Counted from the first letter of the stretch, positions 1 to 7,667 are shown. The stretch is DNA of 33,946 nucleotides from DASXRA01 sp036558905 (GCA_036558905.1 DATBER010000123.1:1-33946); one strand, 5' to 3'. The notes: generated from the sequence alone by a model not told the origin. Translations and numbers: made by a program.

Positions 1-70
1 CACGCCCGCTCTCCCGGCTCCACGCCCGCTCTCCCGGCTCCACGCCCGCTCTCCCGGCTCCACGCCCGCT
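1..70. repeat. 20-bp direct tandem repeat, 3.5 copies, running off the left edge
   Basis: The unit cacgcccgctctcccggctc occurs three times without mismatch (1-20, 21-40, 41-60) and a half copy follows (61-70). The array ends exactly at the stop codon of the minus-strand AhpD-like gene, so it is the 3' flank of that gene. The left end of the array is outside the window. There are no spacers, so it is not a CRISPR array, and the unit is not an inverted repeat. Confidence 0.95.
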
Positions 71-531
71 CAGGCGGCAGTGCGGAGCGCGCCGGCCACC
101 TGCCGGTTGCTGATGTTGATGCGGTTCCATGCGTTGATCGCCGCGATCGCCGCCACCAGCGCGGCGAGCTGCGGCTCGGCGAAGTGCTTGGCCGCGGCGT
201 TCCACACCTCGTCGGTGACGCCGTCCGGGTTGTCGTGCAGCCGGGTCGCCGATTCGGCCAGCGTCAAGGCCGCGCGCTCGTCGTCCGTATAGAACGGCGC
301 CTCACGCCAGGCGGCTACCGACCAGATCCGCTCATCCGTCTCGCCGGCCTGCTTCAAGTCGTAGGCGTGCATGTCCACGCAGAACGCGCAGCCGTTGATC
401 TGGCTGACCCGTAGCCGGAGCAGGTCGAGCAGCTCCCGCGGCACGCCGCTGGAGTTGATGTATGCCTCCAGCGCGACCAGCGCCTTGTACCCGGGCGCCG
501 CCGCCTCGCGCATGTTCATCCGAGGTTGCAT
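70..531 (-). CDS. Carboxymuconolactone decarboxylase / AhpD-like protein
   Basis: A 153-residue protein of the AhpD-like all-helical fold. The motif INGCAFCVDMHAYDLK gives the redox pair C48-x2-C51 followed by H55, the signature of alkylhydroperoxidase-type members of the carboxymuconolactone decarboxylase family. The family reduces peroxides or handles reactive electrophiles; the substrate here cannot be told from sequence. The start ATG at 531 has a good ribosome site (AGGAGAGGAA on the minus strand). It is the second gene of a minus-strand pair, 55 bp behind an Rrf2 regulator, and has its own promoter and operator-like site in that gap. The 3' end abuts a tandem repeat. Rrf2 plus AhpD-like gene is a common bacterial pairing, so redox or electrophile control is the likely theme. 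Confidence 0.9.
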   Translation of the reverse strand: MQPRMNMREAAAPGYKALVALEAYINSSGVPRELLDLLRLRVSQINGCAFCVDMHAYDLKQAGETDERIWSVAAWREAPFYTDDERAALTLAESATRLHDNPDGVTDEVWNAAAKHFAEPQLAALVAAIAAINAWNRINISNRQVAGALRTAA

Positions 532-546
532 GGTTCCTCTCCTATC

Positions 547-575
547 CTGATAGTGAATATCCAGAATTTGGACAA
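547..575 (-). promoter_or_regulatory. Promoter with degenerate Rrf2 operator in front of the AhpD-like gene
   Basis: Read on the minus strand: -35 TTGTCC (570-575), a 17-nt spacer and -10 TATCAG (547-552), each 4/6 to consensus, followed by a strong ribosome site and the ATG at 531. The spacer holds ATTCTGGAT (559-567), 8/9 identical to an arm of the operator in front of the Rrf2 gene. TATCAGGAT six bases further on is a weaker second arm (5/9). This suggests the same regulator controls both genes. Confidence 0.55.
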
Positions 576-586
576 TCGCAGAGCGG

Positions 587-1072
587 TCAGCGCCGCTGGT
601 GGGTGAACCACTCCCGGGTGCGATTCGGGACCCGGGAGTCCTGTCGCTCGACGACCTGGCGCAGATCGTCGAGTGTGGTGCCGGCCAGCTCGTGTCGCCA
701 AGCCAGGTCAGCGCGACGCATCGCCTGCGAGATCGCGCACCGCCGTGGGTAGTCCGCGTTGGCTCGCCCGCTCGGGCCGTTGCGGAGGATGGACGTGCAC
801 TGGAACGCCTCTTCCGCGCCCTCGATCGCGGTCACGATGTCGAGAACAGTGATCGCGCTCGGATCGCGGGCCAGCCGGAATCCGCCGCGGGGTCCGGGCG
901 TCGAGGTCAGGATGCCGGCCCGGGCCAGCGCCTGCAGCTGCTTGTTCAGGTATGCGGCCGGCAGGTCGTAGAACGCAGCGAGGGCAACGGCGGTCTTCGC
1001 CTCGTCGGGTTCGGCCCAGGCCAGGTTCAGGCAGCTGTGCACGGCCCATTCCACCCCTGCGCTCATCCGCAT
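587..1072 (-). CDS. Rrf2 family transcriptional regulator
   Basis: 161 residues. The N-terminal winged helix with EWAVHSCLNLA, the recognition segment LPAAYLNKQLQALARAGIL, the wing STPGPRGGFRLARDPSAITVLDIV and the AIEG segment are typical of Rrf2 proteins. Cysteines are C14, C92 and C112. IscR and NsrR bind a cluster with three closely spaced cysteines, whereas only C92 and C112 lie in the sensor loop here, so a thiol-based or other sensor is as likely as Fe-S. ATG is at 1072; an in-frame ATG at 1066 is an alternative. No ribosome site is visible and a -10 element lies 8 nt upstream, so the message is probably leaderless. A perfect palindrome directly upstream indicates autoregulation. Confidence 0.92.
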   Translation of the reverse strand: MRMSAGVEWAVHSCLNLAWAEPDEAKTAVALAAFYDLPAAYLNKQLQALARAGILTSTPGPRGGFRLARDPSAITVLDIVTAIEGAEEAFQCTSILRNGPSGRANADYPRRCAISQAMRRADLAWRHELAGTTLDDLRQVVERQDSRVPNRTREWFTHQRR

Positions 1073-1073
1073 A

Positions 1074-1098
1074 ATTCTGGACTATACATGTCCAGAAT
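1074..1098 (-). promoter_or_regulatory. Perfect 9-7-9 inverted repeat over the -10 region of the Rrf2 gene
   Basis: ATTCTGGAC (1074-1082), a 7-nt spacer, then GTCCAGAAT (1090-1098): a perfect dyad starting one base upstream of the Rrf2 ATG. On the minus strand the -10 TATAGT (forward 1081-1086, 5/6 to consensus) sits inside it, 8 nt from the start codon, so protein bound here would block RNA polymerase. A degenerate copy lies upstream of the AhpD-like gene. Confidence 0.75.
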
Positions 1099-1110
1099 CC
1101 ACGATGGGGT

Positions 1111-1509
1111 TCACGTGATGCGAAAGATGGGGTGATCGGTCGGATCGGGTAGCTGCCGCAGCACCTTGCCGACCGTCGGCATCCGGCCGAAGCGCTCGCC
1201 GTAGACCTCGAGTAGTGGCGGCCGTTGCTCGACCGGCACCTCGGTCACCGTGATCTGTTCGGTTTGGCCTTTGCGCAGCAGGCGCCCCCGCCCGGCCGCG
1301 CGCAGGTTGCGGCTCCAGTCGCTCTCGCCACGGTACGAGACGAGGTAGCGCGCCCCGTCGAGTTCGAGGACGGCGACCGGCGTGGTGTGCCAGCGACCCG
1401 TGCGCCGGCCCGGCACGGACAGCTTCGAGATCATCGCCGGTTGGAACAGCGGCGCGATTCGGTTGCCGACGTGCCGCTGCATGAACGGTGGTTTCAGATA
1501 AGCCGCCAT
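1111..1509 (-). CDS. Deazaflavin (F420)-dependent nitroreductase-family protein (Ddn type)
   Basis: 132 residues with the Ddn/FDOR split beta-barrel signature: SVPGRRTGRWHTTPVAVLELDG followed by YLVSYRGESDWSRNLRAAGRGRL, the segments that bind the phosphate tail of coenzyme F420 in the family. Members use reduced F420 to reduce quinones, nitroaromatics or enoyl substrates; the substrate here is unknown. The gene ends 38 bp upstream of the Rrf2 start and points the same way, but the Rrf2 operator lies between them. The start is ATG at 1509. It is divergent from purD with 39 bp between starts. Confidence 0.85.
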   Translation of the reverse strand: MAAYLKPPFMQRHVGNRIAPLFQPAMISKLSVPGRRTGRWHTTPVAVLELDGARYLVSYRGESDWSRNLRAAGRGRLLRKGQTEQITVTEVPVEQRPPLLEVYGERFGRMPTVGKVLRQLPDPTDHPIFRIT

Positions 1510-1548
1510 TCGGGCCAGGCTAGCGGCGCTTGACTAGGCTGGCCCACC

Positions 1549-2826
1549 GTGCGCGTTCTCGTCATCGGATCCGGCGCCCGCGAACACGCGCTGTGCCTCG
1601 CCCTCGCCGCCGACCCGACCGTCACGTCGCTCGTCTGCGCGCCCGGCAACGCGGGCACGGCCGCGGTGGCCGAGCAGCGCGGCGTCGACGCCAACGACGG
1701 GGCGGCCGTCGCGGCGCTGGCCAAGGAGCTGGGCGCCGAGTTCGTGGTGATCGGGCCTGAGGCCCCATTGGTGGCCGGGGTGGCCGACGCGGTGCGCGCC
1801 ACCGGCATCGACTGCTTCGGACCGTCCACCGAGGCGGCTCGCCTCGAGGGCAGCAAGGCGTTCGCCAAGGACGTCATGGCCGCCGCCGGCATCCCGACGG
1901 CGCGGGCCATCGTCGCGACCGACGAAACCGAGGCGGGCGCGGCGCTCGACGAATTCGGGCCGCCCTACGTGGTGAAGGACGACGGCCTGGCCGCCGGCAA
2001 GGGCGTGGTCGTCACGTCCGACCGGGACGCCGCGCTGGCCCACGCCGTCAGCTGCGAGCGCGTCGTCATCGAGGAGTTCCTTGACGGACCGGAGATGTCC
2101 CTGTTCTGCGTCACCGACGGGACGAGCATCGTCCCGCTGCTTCCCGCCCAGGACTTCAAGCGCATCGGCGACGGCGACACGGGCCCGAACACCGGTGGCA
2201 TGGGCGCGTACGCTCCGCTGCCCTGGCTGCCGCCCGGCACGGTGCCGGACGTGGTGGCCACGATCGCTCAGCCGGCCGTCGACGAGATGCGCCGGCGCGG
2301 GACGCCATTCGCCGGGCTGCTGTACGTCGGGCTGGCGCTCACGAGTCGGGGACCGCGCGTGGTCGAGTTCAACGCGCGGTTCGGCGACCCCGAGACGCAG
2401 GCACTGCTGGCCTTGCTCGAGACGCCGCTGGCCGGGGTGCTGCGCTGGGCCGCCGGGGCCGCCGGGGCCGCCGGGGCCGCCGGGGCCGCCGGGGCCGCCG
2501 GGGGCGGCGGGCCGGTGCCGGTACTGCAGTGGCGGGACGGTGCCGCGGTCACGGTGGTGATCGCCGCCCCGGGCTACCCCGGCCCGCCGCAGACCGGCGA
2601 CCCGATCACCGGCGCCGAGCAGCCGGGCGTCATCCACGCCGGAACGCGACGCCGCGACGACGGCGTGATCGTGTCGTCGGGCGGGCGGGTCGTGTCGGCG
2701 ACCGCCGTCGGGGCGACTCTTGCCGAGGCCCGCGACCGCGCGTACGCACTCGCCCGCAGCGTGCACCTGCCAGGTGGGCAGATGCGCACGGACATCGCCT
2801 TACGGGCGGTCTCGTCTGACACCTAG
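1549..2826 (+). CDS. purD: Phosphoribosylamine-glycine ligase
   Basis: 425 residues. PurD joins phosphoribosylamine and glycine with ATP, the second step of purine synthesis. Visible landmarks in order: GSGAREHAL at the N-terminus, GPEAPLVAG, the ATP-grasp core VVKDDGLAAGKGVVV, EEFLDGPEMSLF, DGDTGPNTGGMGAYAPLPWL and VEFNARFGDPETQALL. Start GTG at 1549 gives the conserved MRVLVIGSGAREH. No strong ribosome site is seen. Oddity: between the ATP-grasp and C-terminal domains there is a perfect (AAG)6 stretch encoded by six identical 9-mers, where most PurD proteins have a short ordinary loop. It stays in frame and the downstream C-terminal domain is intact, so the enzyme should be functional. Confidence 0.97.
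   Translation: MRVLVIGSGAREHALCLALAADPTVTSLVCAPGNAGTAAVAEQRGVDANDGAAVAALAKELGAEFVVIGPEAPLVAGVADAVRATGIDCFGPSTEAARLEGSKAFAKDVMAAAGIPTARAIVATDETEAGAALDEFGPPYVVKDDGLAAGKGVVVTSDRDAALAHAVSCERVVIEEFLDGPEMSLFCVTDGTSIVPLLPAQDFKRIGDGDTGPNTGGMGAYAPLPWLPPGTVPDVVATIAQPAVDEMRRRGTPFAGLLYVGLALTSRGPRVVEFNARFGDPETQALLALLETPLAGVLRWAAGAAGAAGAAGAAGAAGGGGPVPVLQWRDGAAVTVVIAAPGYPGPPQTGDPITGAEQPGVIHAGTRRRDDGVIVSSGGRVVSATAVGATLAEARDRAYALARSVHLPGGQMRTDIALRAVSSDT
2449..2502 (+). repeat. In-frame 9-bp microsatellite (GCCGCCGGG)x6 inside purD
   Basis: Six perfect copies of a 9-bp unit encode (Ala-Ala-Gly)6 at PurD residues 301-318, followed by GGG. Being a multiple of three, copy-number changes by slippage would lengthen or shorten the linker without a frameshift. 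Confidence 0.95.
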
Positions 2827-2873
2827 TCCCGCCTTGGTTGCGCGGCGCCGCGCCGCTGGCGCACCGTTGACGG

Positions 2874-3563
2874 GTGGCCGAGCGCCTGGTGTTCGTCGAA
2901 CTCGCAGCTGGCGACGGTCCGCCGGACGGCGAGGAAACGCTTTCGGACCGCCGGGCGTGGAAACCGCCGGCCTGGTTCGCCCGCATCGTCGCCGCGATGC
3001 CACGCGTGTGGTCGCTCGCCCTGCTGGCCGTGGTCGTCGGCGGCCTGCTCACGGCCGACCAGGTAGTGCGGCACGACGTGCCCCCGACCGCCCCGTTCCC
3101 GTATCCCTTGCGACAGCCGCCGACCGCCGGCTTCGTCTACGCCGACCGCGGTCACTGCCCGGTCGGGATCACCTGCACGATCCTGGGCCGCCCCCGGCAG
3201 GACCTGTGGGACAGCTACGACACGCTGTTCGACAAGACGCAACTGGACGGCGGCACCGTCTGGTTCGAGCCGCGCACCGGCACCGTCTACTACCAGGAAC
3301 TCGACGCGTCGGGCAACGGCGTGACCATCTCGCTGGTGGAGCAGCGACTGCTCGGCACGACCTCGATGTCGTTCGGGCCTACCGTCGACTTCATGCCCGA
3401 CTACCGGCACGGATTGCCGCACCCCATCCGGCGCAGTGCGATCGTGACGACCCGGCGCGGGTTCTGGCTGGTGACCGCGACGCTCATTGCCGGCGGCGAC
3501 CAGGCCCTGCCGATCGGCCCGGCGATCAGGTGGACGGCCCAGGCGCCGCTGCCCGGAGTCTGA
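2874..3563 (+). CDS. Single-pass membrane protein of unknown function
   Basis: 229 residues, not recognised. The N-terminal ~45 residues are cytoplasmic and acidic then basic, one membrane helix follows (about residues 46-62, WSLALLAVVVGGLLTADQ), and the rest (about 165 residues) would be extracytoplasmic. That part has two close cysteines (HCPVGITC) and patterns such as LWDSYDTLFDKTQLDGGTV and RTGTVYYQELDASGNGVTISL that suggest a beta-rich domain. The GTG start at 2874 is chosen because it gives the full hydrophilic N-terminus and lies 47 bp after purD. No ribosome site is obvious. It sits between purD and the DHFR-like/purB pair on the same strand; nothing links it to purine synthesis. Confidence 0.75.
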   Translation: MAERLVFVELAAGDGPPDGEETLSDRRAWKPPAWFARIVAAMPRVWSLALLAVVVGGLLTADQVVRHDVPPTAPFPYPLRQPPTAGFVYADRGHCPVGITCTILGRPRQDLWDSYDTLFDKTQLDGGTVWFEPRTGTVYYQELDASGNGVTISLVEQRLLGTTSMSFGPTVDFMPDYRHGLPHPIRRSAIVTTRRGFWLVTATLIAGGDQALPIGPAIRWTAQAPLPGV

Positions 3564-3599
3564 CGTCGGTCTGTCGGTGCCGGCTGCGATCCTCACGGC

Positions 3600-4157
3600 A
3601 TGGGCCAGACGCAGTACTACACGGCGACGACCATCGACGGTTTCATCGCGGACGAGAACAACTCGCTGGACTGGCTGTTCCAGGTCGAACGCGCGGTCGG
3701 CGCGGAGAGCCGGTTCGACGCGTTCTTCGCCGAGGTCGGCGCGATGGCGATGGGCGCGACGACCTACCAGTGGGTGCTCGACCACGAGGGCCTGCTCGAC
3801 GAGCCGGCGAAGTGGCAGGGCTGGTATGGCGACACGCCGACCTGGGTGTTCGCCCACCGGTCGTTGCCGGCGGTACGGGGCGCCGACATCCGCTTCGTAC
3901 AGGACGACGTGGCGCCGGTGCATGCGGCGATGGTCGAGGCGGCGGGCGATCGCAACGTGTGGATCGTTGGCGGCGGTGATCTGGTCGGCCAATTCGCCGA
4001 CGCGGGGCGGCTCGACCAGCTGATCCTCGGCGTCGCGCCGGTGACGCTCGGGGCGGGCGCGCCGGTGCTGCCGCGGCGGCTGGTCGGCCGGCTGACCCTG
4101 GTCGGCGTGGAGCAGGACGAGCAGTTCGCCAACCTCACGTATAACGTGGGTTCGTGA
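3600..4157 (+). CDS. Dihydrofolate reductase family (RibD C-terminal domain) protein
   Basis: 185 residues. The opening MGQTQYYTATTIDGFIADENNSLDWLF, then AMAMGATTYQWVL, PTWVFAHRSLP and NVWIVGGGDLVGQFADAGRLDQLILGVAPVTLGAGAPVLP are the hallmarks of the DHFR-like RibD_C fold, which binds NADPH. The family includes many uncharacterised reductases; the substrate is unknown. The ATG at 3600 lies 36 bp after the preceding gene. Its stop TGA overlaps the GTG start of purB by four bases (GTGA at 4154-4157), so the two are translationally coupled. Confidence 0.9.
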   Translation: MGQTQYYTATTIDGFIADENNSLDWLFQVERAVGAESRFDAFFAEVGAMAMGATTYQWVLDHEGLLDEPAKWQGWYGDTPTWVFAHRSLPAVRGADIRFVQDDVAPVHAAMVEAAGDRNVWIVGGGDLVGQFADAGRLDQLILGVAPVTLGAGAPVLPRRLVGRLTLVGVEQDEQFANLTYNVGS

Positions 4158-5563
4158 TACCTGACGTTCTGGCCGCTCGGTACGCGTCGAGCGCGATGGC
4201 CGACGTGTGGTCGCCGGAACGCAAGATCGTGCTCGAACGCCAACTGTGGCTGGCCGTGTTGCGGGCCCAGCGCGACCTCGGCGTCGACGTGCCGTCCGGC
4301 GTGGTCGAGGCGTACGAGCGGGTGGTCGACCAGGTCGACCTCGACTCGATCGCGGCCCGCGAGCGGGTGACCCGCCACGACGTGAAGGCCCGCATCGAGG
4401 AGTTCTCGGCGCTGGCCGGCCACGAGCACATCCACAAGGGCATGACCAGCCGCGACCTCACCGAGAACGTCGAGCAGTTGCAGGTGCGTTCGTCGCTGCT
4501 GCTCGTCCGGACGAAAACCCTTGCCGTACTGGGACGTCTGGCCCGCCGGTCGGCCGAGTACGAGGCACTCGTCATGGCCGGGCGCTCGCACAATGTCGCG
4601 GCGCAGGCCACCACGCTGGGCAAGCGCTTCGCGACGGCGGCCGACGAGCTGCTCGTCGCGCTGTCCCGGCTCGACGACCTGATCGAGCACTATCCGCTGC
4701 GCGGCATCAAGGGCCCGGTCGGCACCGCCCAGGACATGCTCGACCTGCTCGGGTCAGCGGACGCCGTCGCCGAGCTGGAGCGCCGGGTGGCCACGCACCT
4801 GGGCTTCTCCCGGGGGCTGACCAGCGTCGGGCAGGTGTACCCGCGTTCGCTCGACTTCGACGTGCTGTCGGCGCTGGTGCAGCTGGCCGCTGCGCCGTCG
4901 TCGCTGGCCAAGACGATCCGGCTGATGGCCGGCCACGAACTCGTCACCGAAGGGTTCCGGCCCGGGCAGGTCGGCTCGTCGGCCATGCCGCACAAGATGA
5001 ATACGCGCTCGGCCGAACGCATCAACGGCTTCATGGTGATCCTGCGTGGATACGCGTCGATGACCGCCGAGCTCGCCGGCGACCAGTGGAACGAGGGCGA
5101 CGTGTCGTGCTCGGTGGTACGTCGGGTCGCCCTGCCGGATGCGTTCTTCGCCCTCGACGGTCTGCTCGAGACCACGCTGACCGTGCTCGACGACTTCGGC
5201 GCCTACCCGGCGGTGATCGCCCGCGAGCTCGACCGCTATCTGCCCTTCCTGGCCACAACGCGCGTGCTGATCGCCGCCGTCCGGGCCGGTGTGGGCCGCG
5301 AGACCGCGCACGAGGTGATCAAGGAACACGCGGTGGCCGTCGCCCTCGAGATGCGCGAGAAGGGCACCGAGGGCAACGACCTGTTCGCCCGGCTGGCCGC
5401 CGACTCGCGGCTGCAGCTGTCGGCCGCCGATCTCGACGCGCTGCTGGCCGATCCGCTGACGTTCACCGGTACGGCCCGGGCGCAGGTGGCCGCCGTCGTC
5501 GCGGCGGTCGACGCTCAGATGACGCCAGAGGCGGCGGCGTACCACCCCGAGCCGATCCTCTGA
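4154..5563 (+). CDS. purB: Adenylosuccinate lyase
   Basis: 469 residues. PurB splits fumarate from SAICAR and from adenylosuccinate, acting twice in purine synthesis. The fumarase/aspartase signature GSSAMPHKMNTRSAERI lies at about residues 275-291 and gives the mobile catalytic loop. TSRDLTENVE and SHNVAAQATTLGKRFA supply other active-site segments. The start is GTG at 4154 within GTGA, overlapping the DHFR-like stop. The start region VIPDVLAARYASSAMADVWSPERK matches the usual actinobacterial PurB N-terminus. It converges with a tiny DivIVA-type gene 6 bp downstream. Confidence 0.97.
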   Translation: MIPDVLAARYASSAMADVWSPERKIVLERQLWLAVLRAQRDLGVDVPSGVVEAYERVVDQVDLDSIAARERVTRHDVKARIEEFSALAGHEHIHKGMTSRDLTENVEQLQVRSSLLLVRTKTLAVLGRLARRSAEYEALVMAGRSHNVAAQATTLGKRFATAADELLVALSRLDDLIEHYPLRGIKGPVGTAQDMLDLLGSADAVAELERRVATHLGFSRGLTSVGQVYPRSLDFDVLSALVQLAAAPSSLAKTIRLMAGHELVTEGFRPGQVGSSAMPHKMNTRSAERINGFMVILRGYASMTAELAGDQWNEGDVSCSVVRRVALPDAFFALDGLLETTLTVLDDFGAYPAVIARELDRYLPFLATTRVLIAAVRAGVGRETAHEVIKEHAVAVALEMREKGTEGNDLFARLAADSRLQLSAADLDALLADPLTFTGTARAQVAAVVAAVDAQMTPEAAAYHPEPIL

Positions 5564-5569
5564 GGCGGC

Positions 5570-5686
5570 TCAGCCCGGCCAGTCCGCAACGACCCGGTCG
5601 AGAAACGCGTCGACCGAGCGCTCGTCGTATCCGCGCCGACCGAACGAAGACCGGGTGAATCGTGCGTCACTTGTCGATCGTTGCAT
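5570..5686 (-). CDS. 38-residue DivIVA-type microprotein
   Basis: The frame from ATG at 5686 encodes a protein ending in FGRRGYDERSVDAFLDRVV plus ADWPG. This matches the N-terminal DivIVA/Wag31 domain pattern F-x(n)-RGYDxxxVDxFLDRV, which in DivIVA binds curved membrane. The coiled-coil that normally follows is absent: the protein stops right after the domain. It lies in the 189-bp space between purB and purS, convergent with purB and divergent from purS (66 bp between starts). The match of the motif and the absence of a competing gene support it; no strong ribosome site is visible. It could be a remnant of a longer gene rather than a functional microprotein. Confidence 0.55.
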   Translation of the reverse strand: MQRSTSDARFTRSSFGRRGYDERSVDAFLDRVVADWPG

Positions 5687-5752
5687 AGCGCTCGGATCGC
5701 AGCGGTGCGGCGGCCGGGTACGCTGTCGCCGGCTAAGAACCGAGGAGGTGCC

Positions 5753-5983
5753 GTGGCTCGCGTGGTGGTCGATGTCGTGCTCAAGCCCGAGATCCTGGAT
5801 CCGCAGGGGCAGGCAATTCTCGGGGCATTGGGCCGTCTGGGCATCGAGGGCGTGAACGCCGTACGGCAGGGCAAGCACTTCGAGCTCGACGTCGACGACA
5901 GCTTGGACGACGAGGCGATCTCCAAGCTGGCCGACACCTTGCTGGCCAACCCCGTGATCGAGGACTTCACGATCAACCGCTGA
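5753..5983 (+). CDS. purS: Phosphoribosylformylglycinamidine synthase subunit PurS
   Basis: 76 residues. PurS is the small structural subunit that joins PurQ and PurL so that ammonia passes from glutaminase to synthetase. The sequence ARVVVDVVLKPEILDPQGQAI, then GIEGVNAVRQGKHFELDVDD and NPVIEDFTI is a textbook PurS. The GTG start at 5753 is fixed by AGGAGG at 5743-5748; the longer in-frame extension to 5681 is not conserved PurS sequence. A possible -10 TACGCT lies at 5719-5724. Unusually, purS is separated from purQ by a minus-strand gene. Confidence 0.95.
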   Translation: MARVVVDVVLKPEILDPQGQAILGALGRLGIEGVNAVRQGKHFELDVDDSLDDEAISKLADTLLANPVIEDFTINR

Positions 5984-5989
5984 GGGTCG

Positions 5990-6919
5990 TTACTCGCGCG
6001 GCGGTGGCATGTAGTTGAGCGGCTGCTTGCGTTGCTGCCGGGCGACGAACGCCAGAGCGATCACGATCAGCAGCGCCAGGCCGAGCACGATCGCGACCAC
6101 GATCGAGACGCGGACCAGGGCGTCGCGCGCGGCATTGCGGATGCTCTTGCTCGCCGGCGTGTGTGGCTTGGTGGCCGACCCGCCGACCGTACGCCCAGGT
6201 ACGGAGGGCGGCGTGGCGGTCGGCGTTGGGGACGGCGGCGGCGTCGACGCAACCGGACCGCTCGGCTCCGTCGGCCGGCCCGATCCATGCGCACCGGGTC
6301 GCCCGACCGACACCGGGTAGGCGATGTCGCGGTTGTTGCCGGTGTTCGGGTCGGTGTAGAGCGTGTTGCCGACCGCGGTGACGGTGAGCGACTCGGACGT
6401 ACCGGTCGGTGTGCCGAGGGCGACGCGTACTGGCACCGTCCACACAACCTGCCGGCCCACGCTCACTGTGACGAACGACTCGCACCGCATCAGTCGGGGC
6501 GAGGAGATCTTGCAGTCGCTGTCAGGGAAGAAGCGGTCGTCGACGCCGTTTTCCAGTACCTCGCCGGGCCCGGTGAGGGCCAACCGGTCGCTGGTCGTGA
6601 TGGTGAACGTCACGTTGTGGTCGAGGTCGTCGGGGCCGGCGTTGGCCAGCCGGAGGCTGACGTTCCCCGTGCCACCGGGCCGGATGCTCACCGCCGCGGG
6701 CACGACGCTGAGGTCGGACTTGTCCTGCTGTACCGGCGTTGGGTGGTAGTGGTGGCTCCGGTTCGACGCGTAGATGCTGAACCCGATGATCAGGGCCACG
6801 ACGATCAGCCCCGTATGGTGGCGCTTCTTGAGCCGGCGGGTGCGCGGCGGCGCGGCGCTGCCCGGATGCGACGGCAGATTCGGCGCCCCGTCGGGCGGCC
6901 GGCGCACCGGTGCGGACAC
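5990..6919 (-). CDS. Membrane protein with CARDB/DUF11-like extracellular domain
   Basis: 309 residues from GTG at 6919; longer readings run into the purQ promoter side. Order: a proline-rich basic N-terminus, membrane helix 1 (about 37-52, GLIVVALIIGFSIYA), an Ig-like domain (about 70-205) with SIRPGGTGNVSLRLANAGPDDLDHNVTFTI and TDPNTGNNRDIAYPV, a Pro/Ser/Thr linker, membrane helix 2 near the C-terminus (SIVVAIVLGLALLIVIALAFV), and a short cytoplasmic tail. The Asn/Asp pattern is that of CARDB or DUF11 adhesion-type domains. Two cysteines in the domain (DSDC, MRC) could form a disulfide. Function unknown; probably cell-surface. It is convergent with purS (6 bp) and divergent from purQ (86 bp), splitting the usual purS-Q-L order. 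Confidence 0.78.
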   Translation of the reverse strand: MSAPVRRPPDGAPNLPSHPGSAAPPRTRRLKKRHHTGLIVVALIIGFSIYASNRSHHYHPTPVQQDKSDLSVVPAAVSIRPGGTGNVSLRLANAGPDDLDHNVTFTITTSDRLALTGPGEVLENGVDDRFFPDSDCKISSPRLMRCESFVTVSVGRQVVWTVPVRVALGTPTGTSESLTVTAVGNTLYTDPNTGNNRDIAYPVSVGRPGAHGSGRPTEPSGPVASTPPPSPTPTATPPSVPGRTVGGSATKPHTPASKSIRNAARDALVRVSIVVAIVLGLALLIVIALAFVARQQRKQPLNYMPPPRE

Positions 6920-7005
6920 GGCGCAGACGTTAGCGTGTCCCGGCAAACCGGACGTTGGTGGCGCTCGCTGCGAAGCAACCCGCGCTCGCATGGCAAACTT
7001 GCCGA

Positions 7006-7667
7006 GTGTCCAGCCGCGTGGGGGTAGTGACCTTTCCGGGCAGCCTCGACGACCGAGATGCTGCCCGGGCGGTGCGCGTCGCCGGGGGCGAGGCGGTGCC
7101 GCTGTGGCACGGCGACTCGACGCTGTCCGAGGTCGACGCCGTGATCCTGCCAGGTGGTTTCTCGTACGGCGACTACCTGCGGGCCGGGGCCATCGCCCGG
7201 TTCGCCCCCGTCATGGAGGCGATCGTCAAGGCGGCCAAGGACGGCCTGCCGGTGCTCGGCATCTGCAACGGCTTCCAGGTGCTGTGCGAGTCGCACCTGC
7301 TGCCCGGCGCGCTGATCCGCAACGACCACCGCAAGTTCGTCTGCCGCGACCAGCGCCTGATCGTCGAGAACGCGTCGACGCACTGGACCGCCGGCTACCA
7401 GAAGGGCCAGGAGATCGTCGTCCCCATCAAGAACGGCGAGGGCGGCTACGTCGCCGACGAGCACGTGCTCGACATGCTCGAGGCCGAGGGCCGCGTCGTC
7501 GCTCGTTACACCGACGGCAACCCGAACGGCAGCTTGCGCGACATCGCCGGAATCACCAACGAGGCCGGCAATGTCGTGGGCCTGATGCCGCACCCCGAGC
7601 ACGCCGTCGAGGCGCTGACCGGCTCCGGAACGGACGGGCTCGGGTTCTTCAGTTGGATGAGCGGCAA

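Noticed and set aside
1..70. CRISPR array
   Set aside because: Copies are directly adjacent with no spacers, and no cas genes are present.
1534..2766. 410-codon open frame antisense to purD
   Set aside because: Arg/Gly/His/Asp-rich composition typical of a shadow of GC-rich coding DNA; purD is beyond doubt on the other strand.
6774..7667. In-frame extension upstream of purL giving a 1049-residue protein
   Set aside because: The extension is purQ and intergenic DNA read in another frame; the PurL N-terminus and the ATGA coupling fix the start at 7668.
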